Positions 25,011 through 35,275 of a stretch of 64,000 nucleotides of DNA are shown here, in pieces. The DNA comes from Variovorax flavidus (GTDB lineage Bacteria > Pseudomonadota > Gammaproteobacteria > Burkholderiales > Burkholderiaceae_C): positions 744,001-808,000 of the forward strand of contig NZ_JASZYE010000002.1 of NCBI RefSeq assembly GCF_030317145.1, in the 5' to 3' direction. A program made the translations under genes and the position numbers. The notes beneath the pieces were generated by a model that saw nothing but the letters and a program-made list of their open reading frames with translations, made no database searches and was not told the DNA's origin. The first letter of the stretch is position 1, and the number at the start of each line of letters is the position of its first letter.

Positions 25011-26564
25011 CTACTGAAGCCCTAGCTGCGCCAGCACGCCGGGGCTGGCCTGCACCGCGCTGCGGCGGTGATAGAAGTCCAGCGCCCGCAGTCCGCCGAG
25101 TTCGGCGCCGCCGCCCGCGCGGCCGGGGCCGCCATGCAGCGACATGGGCATCACGTTGCCGTGGCCGGTCTGGGCTTGTGCGACTTCGGGCGTGATGACG
25201 TGCACGCGCCCATGGCTGGCGGCGAGCTGCACGGCCGCCTGGCCGAGCGCGGCATCGTCGGCGCCGTAGAGCGAGGTCACCAGCGAGCCCTGGCCGCGGT
25301 GCGCGAGCGCGATGGCGTGGCCGAGATCGCGGTAGGGCAGCAGCGTGGCGACCGGGCCGAACACCTCGACGTCGTGCACGCGGTCGGCCGCGTCGGCATC
25401 GCGTGCGCCCAGCAGCACCGGCCCGATGCAGGCGGCGATGGCCGGGTCGGCATCGACCAGCGCCTTCTGGCTGCCGTCGTGCAGCACCGTGGCCTGCGCC
25501 TTGAGCGATTCCAGTCCTTCGCGCACTGCGTCGAGCTGGGCGCGGCTCACCAGCGAGCCCATGCGCACGCTCTCGTTGCGCGGGTTGCCGACCGTGATGC
25601 CGGCGAGCTTGGCGCCGATGGCCTCGGCCGCCGCGTCGTAGACCGACGCGGGCACCAGGATGCGGCGGATTGCCGTGCACTTCTGGCCCGACTTCACCGT
25701 CATCTCGCGCACGACCTCGCGCACCAGCAGGTTGAAGGCGTCCGAACCCGGTGCGGCATCCGGCAGGAGCAGGGCGGAGTTCAGGCTGTCGGCCTCGATG
25801 TTCACGCGCACGGAGCGCTTCGCCACGGCGGGATGCGAGCGGATCACCGCGCCGGTCTCGGCCGAGCCGGTGAAGGAGACCACGTCGAAAGCTTCGAGCT
25901 GGTCCATCAATCCGTTGGAGCTGCCGCAGATCACCGACAGCGCGCCGGCCGGCAGCACGCCGGCCTCGACCACGTCCCTGACCATGCGCTGCGTGAGCCA
26001 GGCGGTGGAGGTCGCGGGCTTCACGATCACCGGCACGCCGGAGAGCAGGGCGGGCGCGGCCTTTTCCCACAGGCCCCATGACGGGAAGTTGAAGGCGTTG
26101 ATGAAGAGCGCGACGCCGCGCGTCGGCACCTGCAGGTGCTGCGACATGAAGACAGGCTCCTTGCCGAGCTTGGCCGCATCGCCATCGCGCAGCGCGCGCA
26201 CGTCGCCGAGCGCATCGCCCCACTTGGCGTACTGGCCGAGGGTGAAGATCGCGCCGTCGATGTCGACGGCCGAATCGTTCTTCACCGTGCCTGAATTCGC
26301 CGTGGCGATCTCGTAGTAGCTGTCGCGATTCGCCTGCAGCACCTTCACGATGGCGGCCAGAAGGCCTGCGCGCTGCCGGTAGGTGAGGGCACGCAACGCG
26401 GCACCGCCGGTTTCACGTGCAAAGCGGAAGGCCTCCGGCAGATCGAGCCCGGTGGCATCGACCCGGCCCAGTTCGGTGCCGAGCACCGGATCGAACAGCG
26501 GCGTTCCGGCGCCGGTGCCGGCCTGCCAGCGGCCGGCGACATGGTTGGAGAGAAGTTCGGTCAT
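25011..26564 (-). CDS. boxD: 3,4-dehydroadipyl-CoA semialdehyde dehydrogenase
   Basis: This 517-residue aldehyde dehydrogenase is of the type fused in PaaZ but lacks the C-terminal hydratase domain, as expected for BoxD. It carries VALFINAFNFPSWGLWEKAAPALL, the NAD(P)-binding FTGSAETG, and the active-site SGQKCTAIRRILVP with the catalytic Cys. It oxidises the ring-cleavage semialdehyde made by BoxC to 3,4-dehydroadipyl-CoA; A. evansii BoxD uses NADP+. ATG 26564 overlaps the DUF4863 gene stop by 4 nt. Some genomes call this gene boxZ. Confidence 0.92.
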   Translation of the reverse strand: MTELLSNHVAGRWQAGTGAGTPLFDPVLGTELGRVDATGLDLPEAFRFARETGGAALRALTYRQRAGLLAAIVKVLQANRDSYYEIATANSGTVKNDSAVDIDGAIFTLGQYAKWGDALGDVRALRDGDAAKLGKEPVFMSQHLQVPTRGVALFINAFNFPSWGLWEKAAPALLSGVPVIVKPATSTAWLTQRMVRDVVEAGVLPAGALSVICGSSNGLMDQLEAFDVVSFTGSAETGAVIRSHPAVAKRSVRVNIEADSLNSALLLPDAAPGSDAFNLLVREVVREMTVKSGQKCTAIRRILVPASVYDAAAEAIGAKLAGITVGNPRNESVRMGSLVSRAQLDAVREGLESLKAQATVLHDGSQKALVDADPAIAACIGPVLLGARDADAADRVHDVEVFGPVATLLPYRDLGHAIALAHRGQGSLVTSLYGADDAALGQAAVQLAASHGRVHVITPEVAQAQTGHGNVMPMSLHGGPGRAGGGAELGGLRALDFYHRRSAVQASPGVLAQLGLQ

Positions 26565-27025
26565 CGGGTGAATTGAATTTGCCCTTCGGGCAGCAGGTAC
26601 AGGACCAGCGCGCGGCCTTGCGCGACGGTGGGGTGATGGGCGCTGCCCGGCGGGTAGACGCACCAGCCCGCAGGCCGGCCGTCGAAAGTGGCGTCGCCTT
26701 CCAGCGGCATGATCAAATCGATCTCCCCGCCGGGATGCGAGTGGTGCGGCCCGGCGATGTCGCGCATGTCGACCACATCGACCGAGAAGCGGCTGAGCGC
26801 GTCTTCGGCCTTGAAGACCCGCCCGTAGCGGATGCCGCCGCCTTCGCGGTCGCAGAGCCAGCCTTCGGCCACGCCGTCGATGCAGGCCTGTTTCAGTTGG
26901 CTGAAGGTCGGCGTGCCGGCGCCGTGGTGGGTGTTGAGCCAGCGGTCGAGGTCGGCATCGAGCGGCCGGCCGGCGATCTGTGTCGCCACGTCGGCGACGA
27001 GCTGATGGAAGGCTTGCTTGGACAT
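26561..27025 (-). CDS. DUF4863 / PnbB-like cupin protein
   Basis: This 154-residue protein starts MSKQAFHQLVADVATQIAG. It has a cupin-like metal site (GPHHSHPGGEIDLIMPLEGDATF). The family includes PnbB, the 4-hydroxylaminobenzoate lyase that makes protocatechuate from 4-hydroxylaminobenzoate. Similar genes recur beside box genes, so it may detoxify or channel substituted benzoates, or have a different box-related role; this is inference. It is the first gene of the leftward arm, overlaps boxD by 4 nt, and faces a predicted promoter at 27095-27123. Confidence 0.8.
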   Translation of the reverse strand: MSKQAFHQLVADVATQIAGRPLDADLDRWLNTHHGAGTPTFSQLKQACIDGVAEGWLCDREGGGIRYGRVFKAEDALSRFSVDVVDMRDIAGPHHSHPGGEIDLIMPLEGDATFDGRPAGWCVYPPGSAHHPTVAQGRALVLYLLPEGQIQFTR

Positions 27026-27094
27026 GGCGCTTTCTTCGTGCGTGGGGAACAACTTGCGGCAATCGCCTGTGTGCAGTATCTTGCCTGTGCACGA

Positions 27095-27123
27095 ACCATA
27101 AGCATGCAGTCAATAGGTGTCAA
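27095..27123 (-). promoter_or_regulatory. Predicted sigma-70 promoter of the DUF4863-boxD-bclA arm
   Basis: Reading leftward, TTGACA (27118-27123), a 17-nt spacer and TATGGT (27095-27100) form a good promoter. A TGCA half-site of the BoxR type lies in the spacer (27105-27108), with others nearby at 27072, 27088 and 27133. Confidence 0.55.
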
Positions 27124-27127
27124 GCAA

Positions 27128-27140
27128 TATAGTGCATGCA
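27128..27140 (+). promoter_or_regulatory. Possible boxR -10 region overlapped by TGCATGCA
   Basis: TATAGT (27128-27133) is a good rightward -10 hexamer for boxR. It runs directly into TGCATGCA (27133-27140), two abutting BoxR-type half-sites. No strong -35 is visible. It fits autoregulation, but TGCA-N6-TGCA spacing is not present here. Confidence 0.4.
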
Positions 27141-27187
27141 CCCGTGTTAACCCTGACTGCAGCCATCGAGGACAGCGAAAGAGATTC

Positions 27188-28120
27188 ATGAACGAGCGAG
27201 CCGACGACGCGGTACTGACCGTGCCCACCGACGCGAACACCCCGGCCGAGGAGGCCAAGAACCCGCTGCTCGTGGCGCTGGGCGAGCGCGTGCGCAACCT
27301 GCGTGCGCGCCGCGGCCTCACCCGCAAGGCGGTGGCGCAGGCGGCCAACGTGTCGGAGCGCCACCTGGCCAACCTCGAATACGGCATCGGCAACGCGTCG
27401 ATCCTGGTGCTGCAGCAGGTGTCGACCGCCCTGCAGTGCTCCCTGGCCGAACTGGTGGGCGACGTGACGACCCTCTCGCCCGAATGGCTGCTCATCCGGG
27501 AACTGCTGGAGCATCGCGGCGAAGCCGACCTGCGCCGCGCCCGCATCGCACTGGGCGAACTGCTCGGCACCGCGGCCGGCGACCCGGCCCGGCACCGCCG
27601 CATTGCGCTGATCGGCCTGCGCGGCGCGGGCAAATCCACCCTCGGCCAGATGCTGGCGGACGACCTCGAAGTGCCCTTCATCGAGCTGAGCCGCGAGATC
27701 GAGAAGTTCGCCGGCTGCAGCGTGCGCGAGATCCACGACCTCTACGGCACCAATGCCTACCGCCGCTACGAGCGCCGCGCGCTCGAGGAAACCGTGCAGA
27801 TCTACAGCGAGGTGGTGATCGCCACGCCCGGCGGCATCGTCTCCGATCCGGCCACCTTCAACCAGCTCCTGGCCCACTGCACCACCGTGTGGCTGCAGGC
27901 CGCGCCAGAGGAACACATGGGTCGCGTCGCGGCCCAGGGTGACACCCGCCCGATGGCCGCCAGCAAGGAAGCCATGGACGACTTGCGCCGCATCCTGAGC
28001 GGCCGCGCCGCCTTCTATTCAAAGGCCGACGTCAGCGTGGACACGACCGGCCACGACCTGCCCGAGAGCTTCGAGCTGCTGCGCACGGCGGTGCGCGAGA
28101 CGATGAGCCGCAACGGCTGA
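27188..28120 (+). CDS. boxR: BoxR, benzoyl-CoA-responsive transcriptional regulator
   Basis: This 310-residue protein is a helix-turn-helix domain of XRE type (about residues 27-90; RRGLTRKAVAQAANVSERHL) joined to a shikimate-kinase-like domain with P-loop GLRGAGKST (143-151). That fusion is diagnostic of BoxR/BzdR. In Aromatoleum/Azoarcus these are repressors released by benzoyl-CoA bound in the kinase-like domain. ATG 27188 is chosen because the HTH follows at normal distance. It is divergent from the DUF4863-boxD-bclA arm and leads into boxC, so it can control both. Confidence 0.95.
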   Translation: MNERADDAVLTVPTDANTPAEEAKNPLLVALGERVRNLRARRGLTRKAVAQAANVSERHLANLEYGIGNASILVLQQVSTALQCSLAELVGDVTTLSPEWLLIRELLEHRGEADLRRARIALGELLGTAAGDPARHRRIALIGLRGAGKSTLGQMLADDLEVPFIELSREIEKFAGCSVREIHDLYGTNAYRRYERRALEETVQIYSEVVIATPGGIVSDPATFNQLLAHCTTVWLQAAPEEHMGRVAAQGDTRPMAASKEAMDDLRRILSGRAAFYSKADVSVDTTGHDLPESFELLRTAVRETMSRNG

Positions 28121-28159
28121 ACGAACCTCCCCGGGAGCTGTAAAAAATTCATTCCAGGG

Positions 28160-28191
28160 TTGACGCGCCCCAAAACATGCAGCATGATGCA
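28160..28191 (+). promoter_or_regulatory. boxC promoter overlapped by BoxR operator TGCA-N6-TGCA
   Basis: TTGACG (28160-28165), 17 nt, then CATGAT (28183-28188) form a rightward promoter. TGCAGCATGATGCA (28178-28191) is exactly the TGCA-N6-TGCA operator described for BoxR and covers the -10, within an ACATGCA...TGCATGT inverted repeat. Repression by BoxR is therefore likely. Confidence 0.75.
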
Positions 28192-28254
28192 TGTTCCGGC
28201 GATCGACAAGTGCACTATTGTTCCTCGCCACCGAACCTTCAAGGAGACTTCGAC

Positions 28255-29925
<1,671 letters not shown>

Positions 29926-30011
29926 CCCCCAGGCTCGCGCACTTCGTGTCGCTCTCCACCCCCTTCCAGGGGGCAACACCCACGGCCCGGCAAAGCCGGT
30001 TCCGCGGTGTT
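29926..30011. repeat. Intergenic hairpin repeat copy 1, between boxC and boxB
   Basis: This 86-bp element begins at the base after the boxC stop. It contains CCCCCT-TCC-AGGGGG (stem-loop 1) and CCGGC-AAA-GCCGG inside a GCGG...CCGC outer stem (stem-loop 2), ending CGCGGTGTT. It is nearly identical to the copy at 31486-31574. It may act as an mRNA processing or attenuation element. Confidence 0.8.
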
Positions 30012-30057
30012 CCCCGAATCGCTCTTCAACCGTCATTTCATCGTTAAAGGTCCCGTC

Positions 30058-31485
30058 ATGAGCACGATCAACTACAGCGAGAAGATCCCCAACAACGTCA
30101 ACCTCGGCGAGGACCGCACGCTGCAGCGCGCGCTCGAAGGCTGGCAGCCGAACTTCGTCAACTGGTGGGACGACGTCGGGCCGGACGGCTCGACCAACTA
30201 CGACGTCTACCTGCGCACCGCCGTGAGCGTCGATCCGCAGGGCTGGGCGCAGTTCGGCCACGTGAAGATGCGCGACTACCGCTGGGGCATCTTCCTGAAT
30301 CCGGGCGATGCCAACCGCGAGATCCACTTCGGCGACCACAAGGGCGAAAAGGCCTGGCAGGACGTGCCCGGCGAGCACCGCGCCAACCTGCGCCGCATCA
30401 TCGTCACGCAGGGCGACACCGAGCCGGCATCGGTGGAGCAGCAGCGCCACCTGGGCCTCACCGCGCCGAGCATGTACGACCTGCGCAACCTCTACCAGAT
30501 CAACGTGGAGGAAGGCCGTCACCTGTGGGCCATGGTCTATCTGCTGCACAAGCATTTCGGCCGCGATGGACGCGAAGAAGGCGAGGCGCTGCTGCAGCGC
30601 CAGTCCGGCGATGCCAACAACCCGCGCATCCTGGGCGCCTTCAACGAGAAGACGCCCGACTGGCTCGCCTTCTTCATGTTCACGTACTTCACGGACCGCG
30701 ACGGCAAGTTCCAGTTGTCGGCCCTGGCCGAGAGCGCCTTCGATCCGCTGGCGCGCACCACCAAGTTCATGCTGACCGAGGAAGCGCACCATATGTTCGT
30801 GGGCGAGAGCGGCGTGTCGCGCGTGCTGCAACGCACCGCGCAGGTGATGAACGAGCTGAAGACGGACGATCCGCAGAAAGTGCGCGCCGCGGGCGCCATC
30901 GACCTCGGCACCATCCAGCGCTACCTGAACTTCCACTACAGCGTGACCATCGACCTCTTCGGCGCCGACCAGTCGAGCAACGCCGCCACCTTCTACAGCT
31001 CCGGCCTCAAGGGCCGCTATGAAGAAGGCAAGCGCACCGACGACCACGTGCTCAAGGGCCAGACCTACAAGGTGCTCGAAGTGGTGAACGGCCAGCTCGT
31101 CGAGAAGGACGTGCCGATGCTCAATGCGCTCAACGAAGTGCTGCGCGACGACTTCATCAAGGACTCGGTGGCCGGCGTCGGCCGCTGGAACAAGGTGCTC
31201 GAGAAGGCCGGCATCCCGACCCGCCTGACCGTGCCGCACAAGGCCTTCAACCGCCAGATCGGCGCCTTGGCCGGCATCAAGATGTCGCCCGAAGGCCGCG
31301 TGGTCAACGAGCAGGAATGGGCCGCCAAGAAGGGCGAGTGGCTGCCGACGCCCGATGACTTCGCATTCGTGGCATCGTTGATGGGCCGCGTGGTGGACCC
31401 GGGCAAGTTTGCCGGCTGGATTGCGCCGCCGGTGATGGGCATCAACCGCCAGCCTGTAGATTTCGAATACGTGAGATTTGGCTAA
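30058..31485 (+). CDS. boxB: BoxB, benzoyl-CoA 2,3-epoxidase oxygenase subunit
   Basis: This 475-residue class I di-iron protein has two Glu-x-x-His motifs, EEGRHLWAMVYLL and EEAHHMFVGESG, separated by about 90 residues, which ligate the di-iron centre. It epoxidises benzoyl-CoA with O2 using electrons from BoxA and NADPH. Length and the motif spacing match BoxB. ATG 30058 follows the intergenic hairpin repeat. Confidence 0.96.
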   Translation: MSTINYSEKIPNNVNLGEDRTLQRALEGWQPNFVNWWDDVGPDGSTNYDVYLRTAVSVDPQGWAQFGHVKMRDYRWGIFLNPGDANREIHFGDHKGEKAWQDVPGEHRANLRRIIVTQGDTEPASVEQQRHLGLTAPSMYDLRNLYQINVEEGRHLWAMVYLLHKHFGRDGREEGEALLQRQSGDANNPRILGAFNEKTPDWLAFFMFTYFTDRDGKFQLSALAESAFDPLARTTKFMLTEEAHHMFVGESGVSRVLQRTAQVMNELKTDDPQKVRAAGAIDLGTIQRYLNFHYSVTIDLFGADQSSNAATFYSSGLKGRYEEGKRTDDHVLKGQTYKVLEVVNGQLVEKDVPMLNALNEVLRDDFIKDSVAGVGRWNKVLEKAGIPTRLTVPHKAFNRQIGALAGIKMSPEGRVVNEQEWAAKKGEWLPTPDDFAFVASLMGRVVDPGKFAGWIAPPVMGINRQPVDFEYVRFG

Positions 31486-31574
31486 CCCCCAGGCTACGCG
31501 CACTTCGTGTCGCTTCGCCTACCCCCTTGCAGGGGGCAACACCTGCGGCCCGGCAAAGCCGGTTCCGCGGTGTT
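31486..31574. repeat. Intergenic hairpin repeat copy 2, between boxB and boxA
   Basis: This 89-bp near-copy of the element at 29926-30011 again starts directly after a stop codon. Stem-loops CCCCCT-TGC-AGGGGG and CCGGC-AAA-GCCGG are conserved. Differences are mostly in the linker (CTTCGCCTA) and loops, with compensating stem conservation. Confidence 0.8.
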
Positions 31575-31647
31575 AGGCGAACGGATCGAAGAAGCAGAAA
31601 TGTCGAGTGAGGACTGAGGTCTGTCGCTCGCTTACAAGGAGAACACG

Positions 31648-32925
31648 ATGGACATGGCTGTCGACGTCGCGGTCATCAAGCAGCACCTGATCGACCCCGA
31701 GATCTGCATCCGCTGCAACACCTGCGAGGCGACCTGCCCGGTCAATGCCATCACGCACGACGACCGCAACTACGTGGTGCGTGCCGATGTGTGCAACGGC
31801 TGCATGGCCTGCATCTCGCCGTGTCCGACGGGCTCGATCGACAACTGGCGCACCATGCCCTTGGCACGCGCCTACTCGATCGAAGAGCAACTCACCTGGG
31901 ACGAACTGCCCGCCGAACTCACGCCCGAGCAGCTCGAAGCCGAGGGCGTGGCCGCGCCCGGTGAAGCGCTGGTGCAGGTGGCTTCCGCCGCGCCGCAGCC
32001 GCCCACTGCACCCGGCGAAGTGGCTTTCAATTCCGCGCAGTACGGCGCCACCGTGCCGCCGTGGTCGGCCGCCCATGCGTACACCAATCTCTTCCCGCCG
32101 AAGAGCCCGACCACCGCCACCGTGGTCGGCAACTTCAACTGCACCGAAGCGGGTTACGAGAACCAGACGCACCACATCGTGCTCGACTTTGGCAGCATGC
32201 CCTTCCCGGTGCTCGAAGGCCAGTCGATCGCGATCATCCCGCCTGGGCTGGACGCCAACGGCAAGGCGCACTTCGCACGTCAGTACTCGATCGCCAGCCC
32301 GCGCAACGGCGAGCGGCCCGGCTACAACAACGTCTCGCTGACGGTGAAGCGCGTGCTGGAAGACCATCAAGGCAATCCCGTGCGCGGCGTGTGCAGCAAC
32401 TACGTGTGCGACCTGAAGGTCGGCGACAAGGTGCAGGTCATCGGGCCCTTCGGCACGTCCTTCCTGATGCCGAACCATCCCAAGTCGCACATCGTGATGA
32501 TCTGCACCGGCACCGGCAGCGCGCCCATGCGCGCGATGACCGAATGGCGCCGGCGCCTGCGCAAGAGCGGCAAGTTCGAAGGCGGCAAGCTCATGCTCTT
32601 CTTCGGCGCGCGCACGCAGCAGGAGCTGCCGTACTTCGGCCCGCTGCAGACGTTGCCCAAGGATTTCATCGACATCAACTTCGCCTTCTCGCGCACGCAG
32701 GGCCAGCCCAAGCGCTACGTGCAGGACATGATGCGCGAACGCGCCGCGGACCTCGTCGAGCTGCTGAAGGACGGCCAGAGCCATTTCTACGTGTGCGGCC
32801 TGAAGAGCATGGAAGAGGGCGTCGTCCTCGCGCTACGCGACGTGGCGACCGAAGCCGGCCTCGACTGGGACACGGTCGGCGAGAGCCTCAAGCGCGAGGG
32901 GCGCCTGCACCTCGAAACGTATTGA
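31648..32925 (+). CDS. boxA: BoxA, benzoyl-CoA epoxidase reductase subunit
   Basis: This 425-residue flavoprotein has an N-terminal two-[4Fe-4S] ferredoxin domain ([12 protein letters not shown], Cys 20/23/26/30; [12 protein letters not shown], Cys 49/52/55/59). An Ala/Pro linker and a ferredoxin-NADP reductase module follow ([12 protein letters not shown] for [17 protein letters not shown] for NADPH, ending in a C-terminal aromatic ETY). It passes electrons from NADPH to BoxB. ATG 31648 follows AAGGAG by 6-7 nt. Confidence 0.96.
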   Translation: MDMAVDVAVIKQHLIDPEICIRCNTCEATCPVNAITHDDRNYVVRADVCNGCMACISPCPTGSIDNWRTMPLARAYSIEEQLTWDELPAELTPEQLEAEGVAAPGEALVQVASAAPQPPTAPGEVAFNSAQYGATVPPWSAAHAYTNLFPPKSPTTATVVGNFNCTEAGYENQTHHIVLDFGSMPFPVLEGQSIAIIPPGLDANGKAHFARQYSIASPRNGERPGYNNVSLTVKRVLEDHQGNPVRGVCSNYVCDLKVGDKVQVIGPFGTSFLMPNHPKSHIVMICTGTGSAPMRAMTEWRRRLRKSGKFEGGKLMLFFGARTQQELPYFGPLQTLPKDFIDINFAFSRTQGQPKRYVQDMMRERAADLVELLKDGQSHFYVCGLKSMEEGVVLALRDVATEAGLDWDTVGESLKREGRLHLETY

Positions 32926-32938
32926 TGACAATGCCCTG

Positions 32939-33382
32939 ATGAAATTCGCCGACTTCCACACGGGCCAGATCATCGAAGCGGGCCCGTACCTCGTGACGGA
33001 GGCGGAAGTCGTGCAGTTCGCGCGGGCCTACGACCCGCAGTGGTTCCACACCGATGCCGATGCGGCGGCGGACGGGCCTTTCGGGGGGCTCATCGCGAGC
33101 GGCTGGCACACGAGCGCGATCGCGATGCGGCTCGTCACCGATGCCGCGCTGGTCGGCTCCGAGTCCTTCGCGTCGCCCGGTCTCCAGTACCTGAAGTGGC
33201 CCAACCCGGTGCGTCCCGGCGACAGCCTGCGGCTCGTGGCCGATGTGGTCGAGGTGCGGCGTTCGGAGAAGCGTTCGACGCTGGGCATCCTGCGCTGGCG
33301 CTGGCGGCTGTTCAACCAGAAGGAATTGCCGGTGCTGGATCTGGAGGCGACGAGTCTGTTCAGGCTTGAAGCGCCGGACTGA
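32939..33382 (+). CDS. MaoC-like hot-dog dehydratase
   Basis: This 147-residue hot-dog-fold protein has the MaoC pattern: VTEAEVVQFARAYDPQWFHTD with catalytic Asp/His, then GLIASGWHTSAIAMRL and PVRPGDSLRLVADVVEVR. It begins 13 bp after boxA and ends the rightward box operon. A CoA-ester hydration role after BoxD is plausible, since 3,4-dehydroadipyl-CoA needs further beta-oxidation steps, but this is context only. Confidence 0.88.
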   Translation: MKFADFHTGQIIEAGPYLVTEAEVVQFARAYDPQWFHTDADAAADGPFGGLIASGWHTSAIAMRLVTDAALVGSESFASPGLQYLKWPNPVRPGDSLRLVADVVEVRRSEKRSTLGILRWRWRLFNQKELPVLDLEATSLFRLEAPD

Positions 33383-33403
33383 ATCGCACGGCGCCTGACC
33401 GCC

Positions 33404-34396
33404 TCACTGCTTGACCCAGCCCGAGGCCGAGATGATCGGCGCCCAGTACTTCGTTTCCGCCGCCATGCGCTCGGTGAGTTCGGCCGGCGTCGACGCCTTC
33501 GGCTCGAACACGAGGCCGGCCATGCGTTCGCGCACCTTGGCCGTTGCCAGGGCCTTGTTCAATGATTGGTTGAGCCGCTCCACGGCGGCCTTCGGCGTGC
33601 CGGCGGGGGCGAACATGCCGACCCAGAAGTCGGTCTGCATTGCGTAGCCGAGTTCCTTGGCCGTCGGAACGTCCGGCAGCAGCGGAGAGCGCCGGTCGCC
33701 GACCATGGCCACGACCTTGAGCTTGCCGGCGCGGTGGAACTCCAGGAAGTCGCCGAGCGCCGTGATGCCCGCGCTCAGGTGTCCGCCGGCGAGGTCCTGC
33801 ACCATCGGCACGGAGCCGCGGTAGGGCACCGAGTTCAGGGTGGTCTGCTGCTGTTTCGAGAGCGCGCCCAGATCGAACTGCGGCTTGCTGCCCGCCGCCG
33901 CGACACCCACGTTGGCGGCCGCCGGCTGCGTCTTCGATGCGGCGATGAGGCCCGGTAGATCCTTGATGCCGCTGGCCTGGCTCACGGCCAGCGCACCGGC
34001 GTAGTTGGCGACGAGTCCGACGGGCGCGAAATCGGTCGTCATGCTGAAGCCGGGATTCGCCAGTGTCAGCGGGATGATCACGGCCGTGTGGTCGGGCGCG
34101 ACCATCAGGGTGCGTCCGTCGGGCGCCGCACGCTTGAGCGCCTGCGCCGCGAGTTGGCCGCCCGCGCCGGTCGGGTTCTCGACGGTGACCGGTACGCCCA
34201 GGTCCTCGCGCATCTGCTCGGCCACCTGGCGCGTGACCACGTCGATCGTCCCGCCAGCCGGAAAGCCCACCAGGATGCGCACCGGTCCGCCGGGAAAGCC
34301 GTCGCTGGCCCGTGCATCGGGTAGGGCCGTCGCCAGAGTCAATGCGCAGGCGGCGATGCCGAGCAGTTGGCGGCGGGTAGGGGTGATGGTTTTCAT
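33404..34396 (-). CDS. Bug-type periplasmic solute-binding receptor
   Basis: This 330-residue Bug/TctC-family protein has a twin-arginine-like leader (TPTRRQLLGIAACALTLATALPDARA). VRILVGFPAGGTIDVVTRQVA opens the mature domain. The fold is completed by VENPTGAGGQLAAQAL, VPYRGSVPMVQDLAGG and the C-terminal RMAAETKYWAPIISASG. AAGGAAGG precedes ATG 34396. It is the last gene of a MarR / CnbZ-like / Bug run, so it probably captures the aromatic or amino-acid-like substrate of that set. No TctAB genes lie nearby. Confidence 0.88.
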   Translation of the reverse strand: MKTITPTRRQLLGIAACALTLATALPDARASDGFPGGPVRILVGFPAGGTIDVVTRQVAEQMREDLGVPVTVENPTGAGGQLAAQALKRAAPDGRTLMVAPDHTAVIIPLTLANPGFSMTTDFAPVGLVANYAGALAVSQASGIKDLPGLIAASKTQPAAANVGVAAAGSKPQFDLGALSKQQQTTLNSVPYRGSVPMVQDLAGGHLSAGITALGDFLEFHRAGKLKVVAMVGDRRSPLLPDVPTAKELGYAMQTDFWVGMFAPAGTPKAAVERLNQSLNKALATAKVRERMAGLVFEPKASTPAELTERMAAETKYWAPIISASGWVKQ

Positions 34397-34421
34397 GGCA
34401 CCTTCCTTCGAGGATGAAAAA

Positions 34422-35180
34422 TCAGCGCGGCAAGAGCAGTTCGCGTGACACCCGTCGCGCGTCGATCTCGATCTCGATGTCCTTGACCGGCGGTCGTACC
34501 CAGTGCCATGCGAGGCCGCCCGCCAGTGCGCCGCGGTGCGCGAGTTCCTGCTCGATGGCGTGGTGCAGGTCATGCACGGTGTACAGGCTCATGCTCGTCA
34601 CGTCGGTCCAGCGGACGCCCATGAGATCGAGCCGCGAGCCCAGATCGCCGATGGCGAAGCGCAGCTTGTCGGCCAGTGCATCGGGCGAGGTCTCGCCCAG
34701 CCGCACGATGTGGTCGCGATAGCCGGGGCGGTCCGGGCACTCGGCCGCGCCCGAGGTCGTGAAGTCGGGCACTTCGCGCGTGGAAGCAAGCGGCACGGTG
34801 TAGCTGAAGGCATGAAAGCCCGCCTCGGCCGGCGGTGCCACCGCGGGAACCAGGTTGCAGCGCGCCACCGGATTGATGTCGTCCCTGAACAGCCCCCACT
34901 CAGCGAGCGGCCGCACATAGGCGCGATTGAAGGCCACGAAGTCCGGCTCGCTCATCGGCGCGGGCGAGCGCAGTTCGCAGGCGCACAGCGCGGTCAATGG
35001 CCGCCCTTGCGACTGCAGGTGCGCGCGGATGCGCTCGAAGCCTTCGGCCAGGGGCACCGGGCGGTCGAAGCGGGCGCGCTCGATGGCATGGCCGGCATCC
35101 GCGATCACGGCGGCCGAATACTGGAAGCCGCCCGGGAGATAGCGGTAGTTGCCGGCGGGGAAGGGGAGGAGCATCGTCAT
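34422..35180 (-). CDS. CnbZ-like 2-aminomuconate deaminase-type protein
   Basis: This 252-residue protein begins TMLLPFPAGNYRYLPGGFQYS, with LTALCACELRSPAPMSEPDFVAFNRAYV in the middle and two related lobes suggesting a RidA-like fold. The CACELRSPAP pattern resembles 2-amino-5-chloromuconate deaminase (CnbZ) of aminophenol degradation; I am working from memory of that family, so the assignment is tentative. ATG 35180 is used; a TTG start at 35195 is possible. It lies between MarR and Bug genes on one strand, with a palindrome just upstream. Confidence 0.6.
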   Translation of the reverse strand: MTMLLPFPAGNYRYLPGGFQYSAAVIADAGHAIERARFDRPVPLAEGFERIRAHLQSQGRPLTALCACELRSPAPMSEPDFVAFNRAYVRPLAEWGLFRDDINPVARCNLVPAVAPPAEAGFHAFSYTVPLASTREVPDFTTSGAAECPDRPGYRDHIVRLGETSPDALADKLRFAIGDLGSRLDLMGVRWTDVTSMSLYTVHDLHHAIEQELAHRGALAGGLAWHWVRPPVKDIEIEIDARRVSRELLLPR

Positions 35181-35198
35181 GGGCTTTTCGATCAATTG

Positions 35199-35212
35199 CT
35201 ACGTATTCGTAG
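35199..35212. promoter_or_regulatory. Inverted repeat CTACG-TATT-CGTAG, likely MarR operator
   Basis: A perfect 5-bp inverted repeat with a 4-nt spacer lies 19 bp upstream of the CnbZ-like ATG and downstream of the MarR gene on the same strand. Size and position fit a MarR-type dimer site controlling the CnbZ-like and Bug genes. Confidence 0.5.
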
Positions 35213-35275
35213 TATTTGATCGCAGTCTGGAGCCGGACGAATTGGGGTTTACACGGAAGGAGCCCGCGACGGACT

